Shown: in pieces, positions 26,829-35,834 of the stretch
How positions within the stretch are numbered: position 1 is the first letter of the stretch
How the letters are laid out: each line of letters opens with the position of its first letter
Origin: Pseudomonadota bacterium
GTDB taxonomy: Archaea > Thermoplasmatota > SW-10-69-26 > JACQPN01 > JAJPHT01
Direction: 5' to 3'
Assembly: GCA_021325135.1 (NCBI GenBank)
Contig: JAJPHT010000046.1
Coordinates: forward strand, 1 to 64,000
DNA length: 64,000 nt
The notes under the pieces: generated by a model
The model's database searches: none
Told to the model about the DNA's origin: nothing
Seen by the model: only the letters and a program-made list of their open reading frames with translations
Translations under genes and position numbers: made by a program

Positions 26829-28307
26829 ATGACCCTCCTCGTGGCCACCGCGCTGGGCGACACGCCCGACGAGCTGTACGCGCGCGCCCGCGCCGCGGAG
26901 CCCCATGCGGACTGGATCGAGGTCCGTCTCGACGGCCCCAGCGGGCTGCCTTGGGACCTGCGCGCGTTCTTCCAGTTCGCCAAGCCGTGCATCGCGACGG
27001 TGCGCCACGAGGACGACGGGGGCCGCAGCGGCGCGGACGACGCCACCCGGAATGGCATCCTGCGGCGCGCGCTGCTGGCGGGCGCCCGCGCCATCGACAT
27101 CGAGCTCTGGAACGCGGAGGCCAAGGCGCTCGTCCGCGAGGCGCACGCGGCGGGGGCGAAGGCCGTCGTCTCGCTCCACGACCTGTCGGGCACGCCGCGC
27201 GCGGAGGCGATCCTCGCGACGCTGCACGAGATGCGCGCGCTGGGCGCGGACTGGTGCAAGGTCGCGGCCACCGTGCAGGGCCCCGCCGACGCGGCCGCGC
27301 TGGTGGAGGCCGCCCGCGCCGCGAGCGAGGAGGGCCTCCCCTTCGCGCTCATGGCGGTGAACGATCCTTTCCTGCGCCTGCTCGCGGAGGACCTGGGCAT
27401 GGCGCTGGCGTATGGCTCGGTCCCGGGCGCGCCGGCCGCCGCGCCGGGGCAGGTCCCCCTCGACGCGCTGCGCCGCGCCCACTCTGGAAAGGCCCCTTCG
27501 GCGGTCTCGGCCGCGACGCGCGTCGCCTACGTGGTCGGGCACCCGGTCGCGCACTCCCTGAGCCCCGCGATGCAGAACGCGGCGTTCCGGGCCGCGGGCG
27601 TGGACGCCTGCTATCTCGCGCTGGACGTGGCGCCGCAGAACCTCGACGCCGCGCTGGCGGGCTTCCGGGCCTCCCCTCCCCTGGGCGTCAACCTCACCGT
27701 GCCCCACAAGGTGGCCGTGCTGGACCTGGTGGACTCCGTCGCGGGCTCGGCCAAGGCGTCGGGCGCCGCCAACACGCTGGTCTTCCGCGATGGGCGCGTC
27801 GAGGCGCACAACACCGACGGCGCGGGCGCGCTGGATGCGCTGGCCGAGGCCGGTGCGAAGGTCGCGGGCGGGCAGGCCCTCGTGCTGGGCGCGGGCGGCG
27901 CGGCGCGCGGCGTCGCGCACGCGCTCCACGAGGCGGGCGCCAAGGTGGTGCTCTCCAACCGCACGCTGGAGAAGGGGCAGGCCGTCGCGCGCGAGCTTGG
28001 CGTCCTCTGGCTCCCGTGGGCGGACCTCGGGAAGTCCCTCAAGGCCTTTGACCTCGTGGCGAACTGCACCACCATGGGCCTCCACTCCGACGAGACGCCG
28101 ATCGACGCCGCCCTCCTGGGCCCCAAGGCCGTCGTGCTCGACGCCGTGTACCGGCAGGGGGGCACGCGGCTCGTGCGCGAGGCGAAGGCGCGCGGCCACG
28201 TCGCGCTGGGGGGCGAGGCGATGCTCCTCCACCAGGGCGCCCGCGCGTTCTCCCTCTGGACGGGCCGGCCCGCGCCCCTGGAAGCCATGCGGAGGGTGCT
28301 ATCATGA
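26829..28307 (+). CDS. aroDE: Bifunctional type I 3-dehydroquinate dehydratase / shikimate dehydrogenase fusion
   Basis: N-terminal WIEVRLDGPSG, VVSLHDLSGTP, WCKVAATVQ; C-terminal GHPVAHSLSPAMQNAAF, GVNLTVPHKVA, NTDGAGALDAL, LGAGGAARGVAHAL. Confidence 0.93.
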   Translation: MTLLVATALGDTPDELYARARAAEPHADWIEVRLDGPSGLPWDLRAFFQFAKPCIATVRHEDDGGRSGADDATRNGILRRALLAGARAIDIELWNAEAKALVREAHAAGAKAVVSLHDLSGTPRAEAILATLHEMRALGADWCKVAATVQGPADAAALVEAARAASEEGLPFALMAVNDPFLRLLAEDLGMALAYGSVPGAPAAAPGQVPLDALRRAHSGKAPSAVSAATRVAYVVGHPVAHSLSPAMQNAAFRAAGVDACYLALDVAPQNLDAALAGFRASPPLGVNLTVPHKVAVLDLVDSVAGSAKASGAANTLVFRDGRVEAHNTDGAGALDALAEAGAKVAGGQALVLGAGGAARGVAHALHEAGAKVVLSNRTLEKGQAVARELGVLWLPWADLGKSLKAFDLVANCTTMGLHSDETPIDAALLGPKAVVLDAVYRQGGTRLVREAKARGHVALGGEAMLLHQGARAFSLWTGRPAPLEAMRRVLS

Positions 28308-29194
28308 GCGTCGGCCGCGCGTTCGCCCACGGGGCCATCAGCGTCGTCAACGCCATCGTGACGGGCCACGCGGGCGCGAGCCTCGCCATCGACCTGCGCG
28401 CCGAGGCCAAGGTCGCGCTGCTGGAGGACGTGCCCGAGGTGGAGGTCGTCATCAACGGGGAGGACGCGGAGGACCCCATGCTCGCGCGCCTCGTGGTGAA
28501 GGCCGTCGTCGCGCGCCTGGGCGAGCCCGACTGGGGCGGCCGCGTGGAGACGACCAGCGCGATCCCCGCCACCCGCGGATTGAAGAGCAGCAGCGCGGCG
28601 GCCAACGCCATCGCCCTGGCGACGAACCGCGCCTTCCAGCTCTACGAGGGGCGCGCGCTGGACCGCGCGACGCTCCTGGAGGCCGCCATCGAGGCCGCGC
28701 TGGACGCGGGCGTCACCATCACGGGCGCCTTCGACGACGCGACGGCCTCCCTGGCGGGCGGCCTCAGCGTCACCGACAACCGCGAGCGCAAGGTGCTCCA
28801 CCGCGAGAGCGTCGACGAGTCGCTGCGCGTCGTCCTCCTCGTGCCTCCGGGGAAGACGCCCACGCTCTCGGTGAAGGATTTGCCCTACGCGCCCTTCGCG
28901 CCCCTCTCGCTCACCGCGCACGCCCTCGCGCGCAACGGCCGCTGGGCCGAGGCCATGACCATGAACGGCCTCGTCTGCGGAGCCCTCTACGGCGTCGACC
29001 CCGCGTGGACGCGCGCCAGCCTCGCCGCGGGCGCCTTGGCCGCGGGCGTCTCCGGCAAGGGGCCCGCCTTCGCCGCGGTGGCCCGGGAGGCCGACGCCAA
29101 GGCCGTGGAGAGCGCGCTGCGCAGCCTCGCCCCCTCCGGCGCGAAGGTCCTCCTCGCGCGCCCCACCAACGCCCGCGCCGAGGTGCTATCATGA
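28304..29194 (+). CDS. aroK: Archaeal GHMP-superfamily shikimate kinase
   Basis: TSAIPATRGLKSSSAAANAIALATNRAF and ITGAFDDATASLAGGLSVTDN. Confidence 0.93.
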   Translation: MSVGRAFAHGAISVVNAIVTGHAGASLAIDLRAEAKVALLEDVPEVEVVINGEDAEDPMLARLVVKAVVARLGEPDWGGRVETTSAIPATRGLKSSSAAANAIALATNRAFQLYEGRALDRATLLEAAIEAALDAGVTITGAFDDATASLAGGLSVTDNRERKVLHRESVDESLRVVLLVPPGKTPTLSVKDLPYAPFAPLSLTAHALARNGRWAEAMTMNGLVCGALYGVDPAWTRASLAAGALAAGVSGKGPAFAAVAREADAKAVESALRSLAPSGAKVLLARPTNARAEVLS

Positions 29195-30441
29195 GCCTGC
29201 GCGTCCACCCCGGGAGCGTCCGCGGCTCGGCCAAGGCCCCGCCCTCCAAGTCCTACACGCACCGCGCGCTCCTCCTGGGGCTCCTCGCCGAGGGGACCAC
29301 CACCGTCCGCGACGCGCTGGCCTCGGAGGACCCCCGAGCCACGCTCCTCGCCGTGGAGGCCCTGGGCGCGCGCGTCCGGAAGGGCGACGTCATCGCCATC
29401 GAGAGCGACGGCATGGTCCGCGCGCCCGCGGGCGTCATCGACTGCCTCAACAGCGGCACGACGCTGCGCCTCCTCTCCGCCATCGCGGCGCTCTCGCCTG
29501 GCGAGGTGCGCCTCACCGGAGACGCGAGCCTGCGCAAGCGCCCCATGGGGCCCCTCCTCGCGGCGCTGGAGTCGCTGGGCGCCAAGACCGCCAGCGCCGA
29601 AGGGAAGGCGCCCGTCGCGATCCGCGGCCCGCTCCAGGGGGGCCGCGCGCGCCTGCCCGGCGACGTGAGCAGCCAGTTCGTGAGCGCGCTCCTGCTGGCG
29701 GGCGCGCGCACGCCCCAAGGCGTGGAGGTCGAGATCGAGGGTGCGCTCAAGAGCGAGCCCTACGTGGACATCACGCGCGAGATGATGGGGGACTTCGGCG
29801 TCCGCGTCGAGGGGCTCTCCGTCGCGGGGGGCCAGCGATATCAGGCGCGCGACTACCGCGTGCCCGGCGACTTCAGCACCGCCGCGTTCCCCCTGGCCGC
29901 GGGCGCGCTGGCGGGCGACGTCACGGTGGAGAACCTCCCCGAGCGCACGGCGCAGGGGGACAAGGCCATCGTGGACCTGCTGCGCCGCTTCGGCGCGCGC
30001 GTCGACGCCGAGGCGCGCCGCGTGCGCGTCCGCGAGGCGCCGCTGCGCGGCATCCACGCCGACCTCTCGGACACGCCCGACCTCTTCCCCGTCCTCTGCG
30101 CCGTCGCGGCGCACGCGCAGGGCGAGACGGTGCTATCAGGCGCGGCGCACCTGCGCTACAAGGAGAGCGACCGCATCGCCGCCATGGTGGCCAACCTGCG
30201 CCGCCTGGGCGTCGACGCGCAGGAGCGTCCCGACGGCGCGCGCATCGTGGGCGGCCCCGTGCGCGGCGCGGAAGGGCTCGTCACCGAAGGCGACCACCGC
30301 GTCCTCATGGCCCTCGCCGTCTGCGGCCTGCGCGCGGAGGGCCCGCTCGTCCTGGACGACCACGAGGCGCACGCCGTGAGCTACCCCTCCTTCCTGCACG
30401 ACTTCGCCGCCCTGGGCGCGCGCTTCGAGGTGGCGCCATGA
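29191..30441 (+). CDS. aroA: 5-enolpyruvylshikimate-3-phosphate synthase
   Basis: GSAKAPPSKSYTHRALLLG, NSGTTLRLL, DVSSQFVSALLLA, LRYKESDRI. Confidence 0.95.
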   Translation: MSLRVHPGSVRGSAKAPPSKSYTHRALLLGLLAEGTTTVRDALASEDPRATLLAVEALGARVRKGDVIAIESDGMVRAPAGVIDCLNSGTTLRLLSAIAALSPGEVRLTGDASLRKRPMGPLLAALESLGAKTASAEGKAPVAIRGPLQGGRARLPGDVSSQFVSALLLAGARTPQGVEVEIEGALKSEPYVDITREMMGDFGVRVEGLSVAGGQRYQARDYRVPGDFSTAAFPLAAGALAGDVTVENLPERTAQGDKAIVDLLRRFGARVDAEARRVRVREAPLRGIHADLSDTPDLFPVLCAVAAHAQGETVLSGAAHLRYKESDRIAAMVANLRRLGVDAQERPDGARIVGGPVRGAEGLVTEGDHRVLMALAVCGLRAEGPLVLDDHEAHAVSYPSFLHDFAALGARFEVAP

Positions 30442-31526
30442 ACTCCTTCGGCCGCCGCTTCCGGCTCACCCTCGTGGGCGAGAGCCACGGGGAGATGGTG
30501 GGCGTCGTCGTGGACGGCGTCCCCCCCGGCATCCCCTTCGGGCCCGAGGACGCGCAGCCCGCCCTCGACCGGCGCCGCCCCGGGCAGAGCCTCCTCGCCA
30601 CGCAGCGCCAGGAGGCGGACCTCGTGAAGATCCGCAGCGGCGTCTTCGAGGGGCGCACCACCGGCGCGCCCATCCTCATGGAGATCGCCAACTCCGACGC
30701 GCGCTCGCAGGACTACGCGGAACTGCGCGACAAGCCGCGCCCCGGGCACGCGGACCACACGGCGCGAGTCCATTATTCAGGACACAACGATCCGCGCGGC
30801 AGCGGCATGTTCAGCGGCCGCATGACGGCGTGCTGGGTCATGGCGGGCGCGCTCGCGCAGAAGGCCCTCGCCGCGCGGAGCGTCCAGATCGCCGCGCACG
30901 CCGTCCGCATCGGCCACGTCTGGACCGACGCCTCGCTCTCGGTGGCGGAAATCCGCAAGGGCGTCGAGGCGACGCCCGCCCGCTGCGCCGTCTACGGCGT
31001 CGCGCAGGACATGGTGGACGCCGTGGAGGCCGCGCGCAAGGCCGGCGACTCCGTCGGAGGGGTCGTCGAGTGCGTCGCCGAAGGGCTGCCCGCCGGCCTC
31101 GGGGACCCCCTCATGGACAGCGTGGAATCGCTCGTGGCGCACGCCCTCTTCGCGGTCCCGGCGGTGAAGGGCGTCGAGTTCGGCGACGGCTTCGCCATCA
31201 GCGCGAAGCGCGGCAGCGAGGTCCGGGACGAGTACGTCGTGGAGAACGGCGCGCTGCGCACGAAGGCCAACCACAACGGCGGCGCGCTGGGCGGGCTCAC
31301 CACGGGCATGCCGCTGCGCTTCCGCGCCGCGTTCAAGCCCACGAGCAGCATCCCCCTCACGCAGCAGACCGTCGACCTGCGCACGGGCGAGCCGGCCGAG
31401 CTTCGCGTGAAGGGGCGCCACGACCCGTGCATCGTGCCCCGCGCCGTGCCCGTCGTCGAGGCCGTCGCCGCGTGCGTCCTCCTGGACCTGCTCCTGGAGC
31501 GCGTCGGCATGGAGGGGTTCCGCTGA
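30438..31526 (+). CDS. aroC: Chorismate synthase
   Basis: LTLVGESHGEMVGVVVDGVPPG, RPGHADHTARVHYSGHNDPRGSGMFSGRMTA, RHDPCIVPRAVPVVEA. Confidence 0.95.
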   Translation: MNSFGRRFRLTLVGESHGEMVGVVVDGVPPGIPFGPEDAQPALDRRRPGQSLLATQRQEADLVKIRSGVFEGRTTGAPILMEIANSDARSQDYAELRDKPRPGHADHTARVHYSGHNDPRGSGMFSGRMTACWVMAGALAQKALAARSVQIAAHAVRIGHVWTDASLSVAEIRKGVEATPARCAVYGVAQDMVDAVEAARKAGDSVGGVVECVAEGLPAGLGDPLMDSVESLVAHALFAVPAVKGVEFGDGFAISAKRGSEVRDEYVVENGALRTKANHNGGALGGLTTGMPLRFRAAFKPTSSIPLTQQTVDLRTGEPAELRVKGRHDPCIVPRAVPVVEAVAACVLLDLLLERVGMEGFR

Positions 31527-32611
31527 GCGAGATCGACAAGCTCCGCGAGGAGATCCGCGCCATCGACCGGCAGCTCGTGGAGTTGACCGCGCGCCGCCTG
31601 GACCTCGCGCGGCGCGTGGGCGACATCAAGCGCGAGGCGCACCAGCCCATCCGCAACTACGTCGTCGAGGCCGAGGCCATCGCCCTGGTGCGCGACGCCG
31701 CGGCGCGGCTGCGCGTCGACCCCGACGTGGCGGAGGAGCTTCTCAAGCTGGAGATCCGCGAGAGCCTCCGCGTCCAAGAGAAGGACCGCGCGGGGCGCGT
31801 GAAGGCGGACGGCCACGCGGGCAAGGCGCTCGTGGTGGGCGGCGCGGGCAACATGGGGCGCTGGTTCGTCGAGTTCCTGGAGAGCATGGGGCACGACGTG
31901 GCGGTGTCCGATCCGCGCGGCGCGCCGCCGGGACGGCCCCGCGTAGAGGACGTTGCCGCGGCCGCCGGCTCGTTCGATCTCATCCTGCTGGCGACGCCGC
32001 CCAGCGCGACCGGCGACGTGCTGCGCTCGCTCCACGGGAAGACGCGCGGGCTCGTCGTGGACATCGCGTCGCTGAAGTCGCCCCACGCGGCGGAGCTTCG
32101 CGCGCTGGCGGCCTCGGGCGTGCGCGTGGCGAGCCTGCACCCCATGTGGGGCCCTTCGGCGGACCTGCTGGCGGGGCGCAACCTCGTGGTGTGCGACTGC
32201 GGGAGCGCGGAGGCGGCGCGCGCGGCGAAGGCGCTCTTCGCCCACACGGCGGCGAACGTCGTGGAGATGCCACTGGAGCAGCATGACGTCTACATGGGCC
32301 TCGTGCTGGGGCTGCCGCACGCGGTGAACCTCGCCTTCGGACACGCGCTGGCGTCGCAGCCCATCCCCTTCTCGCAGGTGCGCAGCCTGGGCGGGCCGAC
32401 GTTCCAGAAGCAGGTGGCGGTGAGCCGCGAGGTGGCGGGCGAGAACAAGGACCTCTACCACGAGATCCAGCGCCTCAACCCGCACACGGCCGAGGTCCTC
32501 GCCCGCCTGCGGCGAAGCCTTGATGAGCTGGAAGCGGCGGTGGCGGACCGCGCCGCCTTCCGCGCCTACATGGCGCGGGCCCAGGCGTTCTACGAAGGGG
32601 GCTCCCCATGA
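31523..32611 (+). CDS. tyrA: Chorismate mutase-prephenate dehydrogenase fusion
   Basis: EIDKLREEIRAIDRQLVELTARRLDLARRVGDIKR (AroQ) then ALVVGGAGNMGRWFVEFLESMGHDVAVSDP and SLHPMWGPS; no ATG/GTG/TTG at the expected position, CTG proposed. Confidence 0.9.
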   Translation: MSEIDKLREEIRAIDRQLVELTARRLDLARRVGDIKREAHQPIRNYVVEAEAIALVRDAAARLRVDPDVAEELLKLEIRESLRVQEKDRAGRVKADGHAGKALVVGGAGNMGRWFVEFLESMGHDVAVSDPRGAPPGRPRVEDVAAAAGSFDLILLATPPSATGDVLRSLHGKTRGLVVDIASLKSPHAAELRALAASGVRVASLHPMWGPSADLLAGRNLVVCDCGSAEAARAAKALFAHTAANVVEMPLEQHDVYMGLVLGLPHAVNLAFGHALASQPIPFSQVRSLGGPTFQKQVAVSREVAGENKDLYHEIQRLNPHTAEVLARLRRSLDELEAAVADRAAFRAYMARAQAFYEGGSP

Positions 32612-34020
32612 TCGTCATGAAGTTCGGCGGCACGAGCGTCGGGTCGGGCCCCATGCTGGTGCGCGTCTCCGACATCGTCTCCCGCGCGCCCGCGGAGCGC
32701 GTCGTCGTCATCAGCGCCATGGCGGGCGTGACCGACGCCATCCTCAACGTCCTGCCCCGCGTGCAGCGCGACGAGGGCGCCATCGAGCCCTTCCTGCGCG
32801 AGCTTCTCAACAAGCACCTCGCGGCGCTCCACGACGCGGGCGCCTCGGACGCGGAGGTCGTCAAGGTCACGCAGGAGATCGACGCGCTGCTCCAGCGCTT
32901 CGAGCGGCTGCTCTACGGCATCGCGTACACCGAGGAGCTGACCGCCAAGACGAAGGACCTCGCCGTCTCCTTCGGCGAGCGCCTCAGCGTGCGGCTCCTG
33001 GCGGGCGTCCTGCGCACGCGCGGCGTCCCCGCCGAGGCCGTGGACGCCGACGACGCGGGCATGCTCACCGACGGCTCCTTCGGCAACGCCACGCCCATCA
33101 TGAGCGCCATCGAGCGCAACCTGGAGCGCAGCCTCGTGGGCCGCCTCCGGAACGGCGTCACGCCCGTGCTCACCGGCTTCTTCGGCTGCGACGCCATGGG
33201 CCGCGTCACCACCTTCGGGCGCGGCGGCAGCGACTACGCGGCGGCCATCGTCGCGGCCGCGCTGCGCGCCAACCGCCTTGAGGTGTGGAAGGACGTGGAC
33301 GGCTTCCTCACGGCGGACCCGCGCATCCTCAAGGACGCGCAGCCCATTGCCGAGATGACCTACGACGAGGCCGCGGAATTGGCCGGCGTGGGCGCCAAGG
33401 TGCTGCACCCGCGCACCGTGGAGCCGCTCAAGGACCTCCACGTCCCCATCCTGGTGCGCAACACTCAGCAGCCCGAGGTGCAGGGCACGCTCATCACGGG
33501 CGTCGCCAGCGTGTCGCGCAACGCGCTGCGCAGCGCCGCCACCAAGGACGGCCTCGCGATCCTGAAGATCTACGGCCCCGGCATGGCGTACACGCCCGGC
33601 ATCGGCCAGAAGGTGTTCGACGCGCTGGCCAAGGCCAAGGTCAACGTCTACAACATGGCCGCCTCGCAGGCGAGCTTCGCGCTCCTCATCGAGGAGAGCG
33701 ACCTGGACCGCGGCCTCAAGGCGCTGGAGTCCATCCGCGAGGGCACCATCCAGAGCGTGGAAGGCATAACCGACATGACGCTCATCTGCGTCGTGGGCCG
33801 CGGCATCGGCAGCACCTTCGGCACCAGCGGCAAGATCTTCACCGCGGTGGGCAAGGCGGGCGTCAACATCGAGATGATCTCGGTGGGCGCCTCCGACATC
33901 GCGCTCAACTTCGTCGTGAAAAGGAAGGATCGCGATGCCTGCGTGCGGGCGATCCACCACGAGTTCCTCTTCGAGCGGCCCGCGCCGGGGCCCACCGAGC
34001 CGGCGCACTCCCCCCGGTGA
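32608..34020 (+). CDS. lysC: Aspartate kinase
   Basis: MIVMKFGGTSVGS, TTFGRGGSDYAAAIVAAAL, EVWKDVDGFLTADPR, C-terminal ACT domains. Confidence 0.95.
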   Translation: MIVMKFGGTSVGSGPMLVRVSDIVSRAPAERVVVISAMAGVTDAILNVLPRVQRDEGAIEPFLRELLNKHLAALHDAGASDAEVVKVTQEIDALLQRFERLLYGIAYTEELTAKTKDLAVSFGERLSVRLLAGVLRTRGVPAEAVDADDAGMLTDGSFGNATPIMSAIERNLERSLVGRLRNGVTPVLTGFFGCDAMGRVTTFGRGGSDYAAAIVAAALRANRLEVWKDVDGFLTADPRILKDAQPIAEMTYDEAAELAGVGAKVLHPRTVEPLKDLHVPILVRNTQQPEVQGTLITGVASVSRNALRSAATKDGLAILKIYGPGMAYTPGIGQKVFDALAKAKVNVYNMAASQASFALLIEESDLDRGLKALESIREGTIQSVEGITDMTLICVVGRGIGSTFGTSGKIFTAVGKAGVNIEMISVGASDIALNFVVKRKDRDACVRAIHHEFLFERPAPGPTEPAHSPR

Positions 34021-34035
34021 AGCCATGATCGACAA

Positions 34036-34135
34036 GGGTCCAAAGAACGCGACGAGCGCAAAGAGCGCGAAGGACGCGACGAAAGGAAACATCGCGACCT
34101 TGGCGCTCTTTGCGCTCGTCGCGTTCTTTGGACCC
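34036..34135. repeat. Perfect inverted repeat with 33-bp arms and 34-nt loop between lysC and asd
   Basis: gggtccaaagaacgcgacgagcgcaaagagcgc (34036-34068) / gcgctctttgcgctcgtcgcgttctttggaccc (34103-34135). Confidence 0.96.
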
Positions 34136-34155
34136 GAGCCAGCAGGTGACCCATC

Positions 34156-35193
34156 ATGACCCAGACCGTGAAGGTAGGAATCCTCGGCGCCACCGGCATG
34201 GTGGGCCAGCGCTTCGCGACGCTCCTGGACAACCACCCCTACTTCCGCGTGACCGAGGTCGTGGCCTCGGAGCGCAGCGCGGGGAAGCTCTACCGCGACG
34301 CCGCGACGTGGGTCGTGGACGACCCCATGCCCGCGTGGATCCGCGACATGCGCGTGAAGACGCCCGCGGACGACCTGGACGTGGACCTCGTCTTCAGCGC
34401 CATCCCCGGCGGCAAGGCGGGCCCGTTGGAGACCTCTCTGGCAGAGCGCGGCATCCACGTCTTCAGCAACGCCCGCGACCACCGCTGGGACGCCGACGTG
34501 CCGCTCCTCCTCCCCGAGGTCAACCCCGAGCACCTCTCGCTGGTGGAGCGCCAGAAGACGCCCGGCAAGATCGTCACCAACGGCAACTGCTCCACCATCA
34601 CCGCCGTCATGTCGCTGAAGCCCCTGCACGACGTGTTCGGGCTGCGGCGCGTCTTCTTCGCGACGTACCAGGCCGTGAGCGGCGCTGGCTACCCTGGCGT
34701 GCCCTCGCTGGCGATCATGAACAACGTGATCCCCTACATCGGGGGCGAGGAGGAGAAGATGGAGAAGGAGACGCGCCGGTTCCTGGGCTCCATCTCCCCC
34801 GAGGGCGTGGCGCTGGCGGACGTGGGCGTCTCCGCGACGTGCGTCCGCGTGCCCGTGCAGGAGGGGCACACCGTCGCCGTCACCGCGGAGTTCCGCAGCA
34901 AGCCCACGCCCGAGGAGGCCGCCGAGGCGCTCCGCACGTGGCAGGGCGTCCCGCAGAAGCTCAAGCTCCCCAGCGCGCCGCAGCGCCCCGTCATCGTGCG
35001 CGCCGAGGCCGACCGCCCCCAGCCTCGCAAGGACGTGTACGCCGAGAAGGGCATGGCCGTGAGCGTGGGCCGCCTGCGCGCGGACGCGCTGCTGGACCTC
35101 AAGTGGATCGCCAGCGGCAGCAACACCATCCGCGGCGCGGCGGGCTCCAACGTGCTTGGCGCGGAGCTCTTCGTCGCGGAGAAGCGGCTCTGA
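34156..35193 (+). CDS. asd: Aspartate-semialdehyde dehydrogenase
   Basis: VGILGATGMVGQRFATLLDNHPYF, NGNCSTITAVMSLKPL, QAVSGAGYPG. Confidence 0.94.
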   Translation: MTQTVKVGILGATGMVGQRFATLLDNHPYFRVTEVVASERSAGKLYRDAATWVVDDPMPAWIRDMRVKTPADDLDVDLVFSAIPGGKAGPLETSLAERGIHVFSNARDHRWDADVPLLLPEVNPEHLSLVERQKTPGKIVTNGNCSTITAVMSLKPLHDVFGLRRVFFATYQAVSGAGYPGVPSLAIMNNVIPYIGGEEEKMEKETRRFLGSISPEGVALADVGVSATCVRVPVQEGHTVAVTAEFRSKPTPEEAAEALRTWQGVPQKLKLPSAPQRPVIVRAEADRPQPRKDVYAEKGMAVSVGRLRADALLDLKWIASGSNTIRGAAGSNVLGAELFVAEKRL

Positions 35194-35199
35194 GGCGCC

Positions 35200-35688
35200 C
35201 TACGCGCCCTGGGCGCACGGGGAGGCGAGGACCTCGACCAGGCTGTTGACGCTGGCGATGCCGTAGTCGGCCGCGTTGTTCACGATGACGAAGGCGCCGG
35301 AGACGACGCCGCTGGTGTCGGTCACGACGGCGCTGGCGTCCGCCTGCGTCGCGGCCACCTCGTCGACGAAGAGCTGGTCCGTCGCCGCGAAGGGGCCCTC
35401 CTGCGCGACGTTCCCCGGGTAGGCCGCGACGTTCTGGCCGGTCGCGTCGCCCCACGCCGCCTGCTGGCTGACGTCGTACGTGGCGTGGCCCGCGACGTAC
35501 TCGGGGAGGGGGAGGAGGGACTGCGTGGTGGTGAGGATGCCGTTGGCCGTGGTGACGGCCCACTCGTCAAGGGCCAGGATGGTCCCCACCGTGCACGGGT
35601 TCACGACGGTGGGCGAGGCGCTGGCGGCGGGGACCGCGACGAAGGTGGCGGCGGCAAGCAGGATGAGCGCAGCAAGTGAAGCCTTCAT
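35200..35688 (-). CDS. Secreted protein of unknown function
   Basis: MKASLAALILLAAATFVAVPAASASPTV signal peptide. Confidence 0.7.
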   Translation of the reverse strand: MKASLAALILLAAATFVAVPAASASPTVVNPCTVGTILALDEWAVTTANGILTTTQSLLPLPEYVAGHATYDVSQQAAWGDATGQNVAAYPGNVAQEGPFAATDQLFVDEVAATQADASAVVTDTSGVVSGAFVIVNNAADYGIASVNSLVEVLASPCAQGA

Positions 35689-35834
35689 GGGTAGCACAAC
35701 CCGGCCCCGCCAGCGACCTGCGCGAGGATAGCCCTTTCGCGGGAGCGTCCCGGATGGAGGATTCCTGTGAATCCGGCCGGTCGATGCGGCCAGCCACAAC
35801 AACGGCTTTCTGGGGGTGGCGGCGGTGCGGAGGC

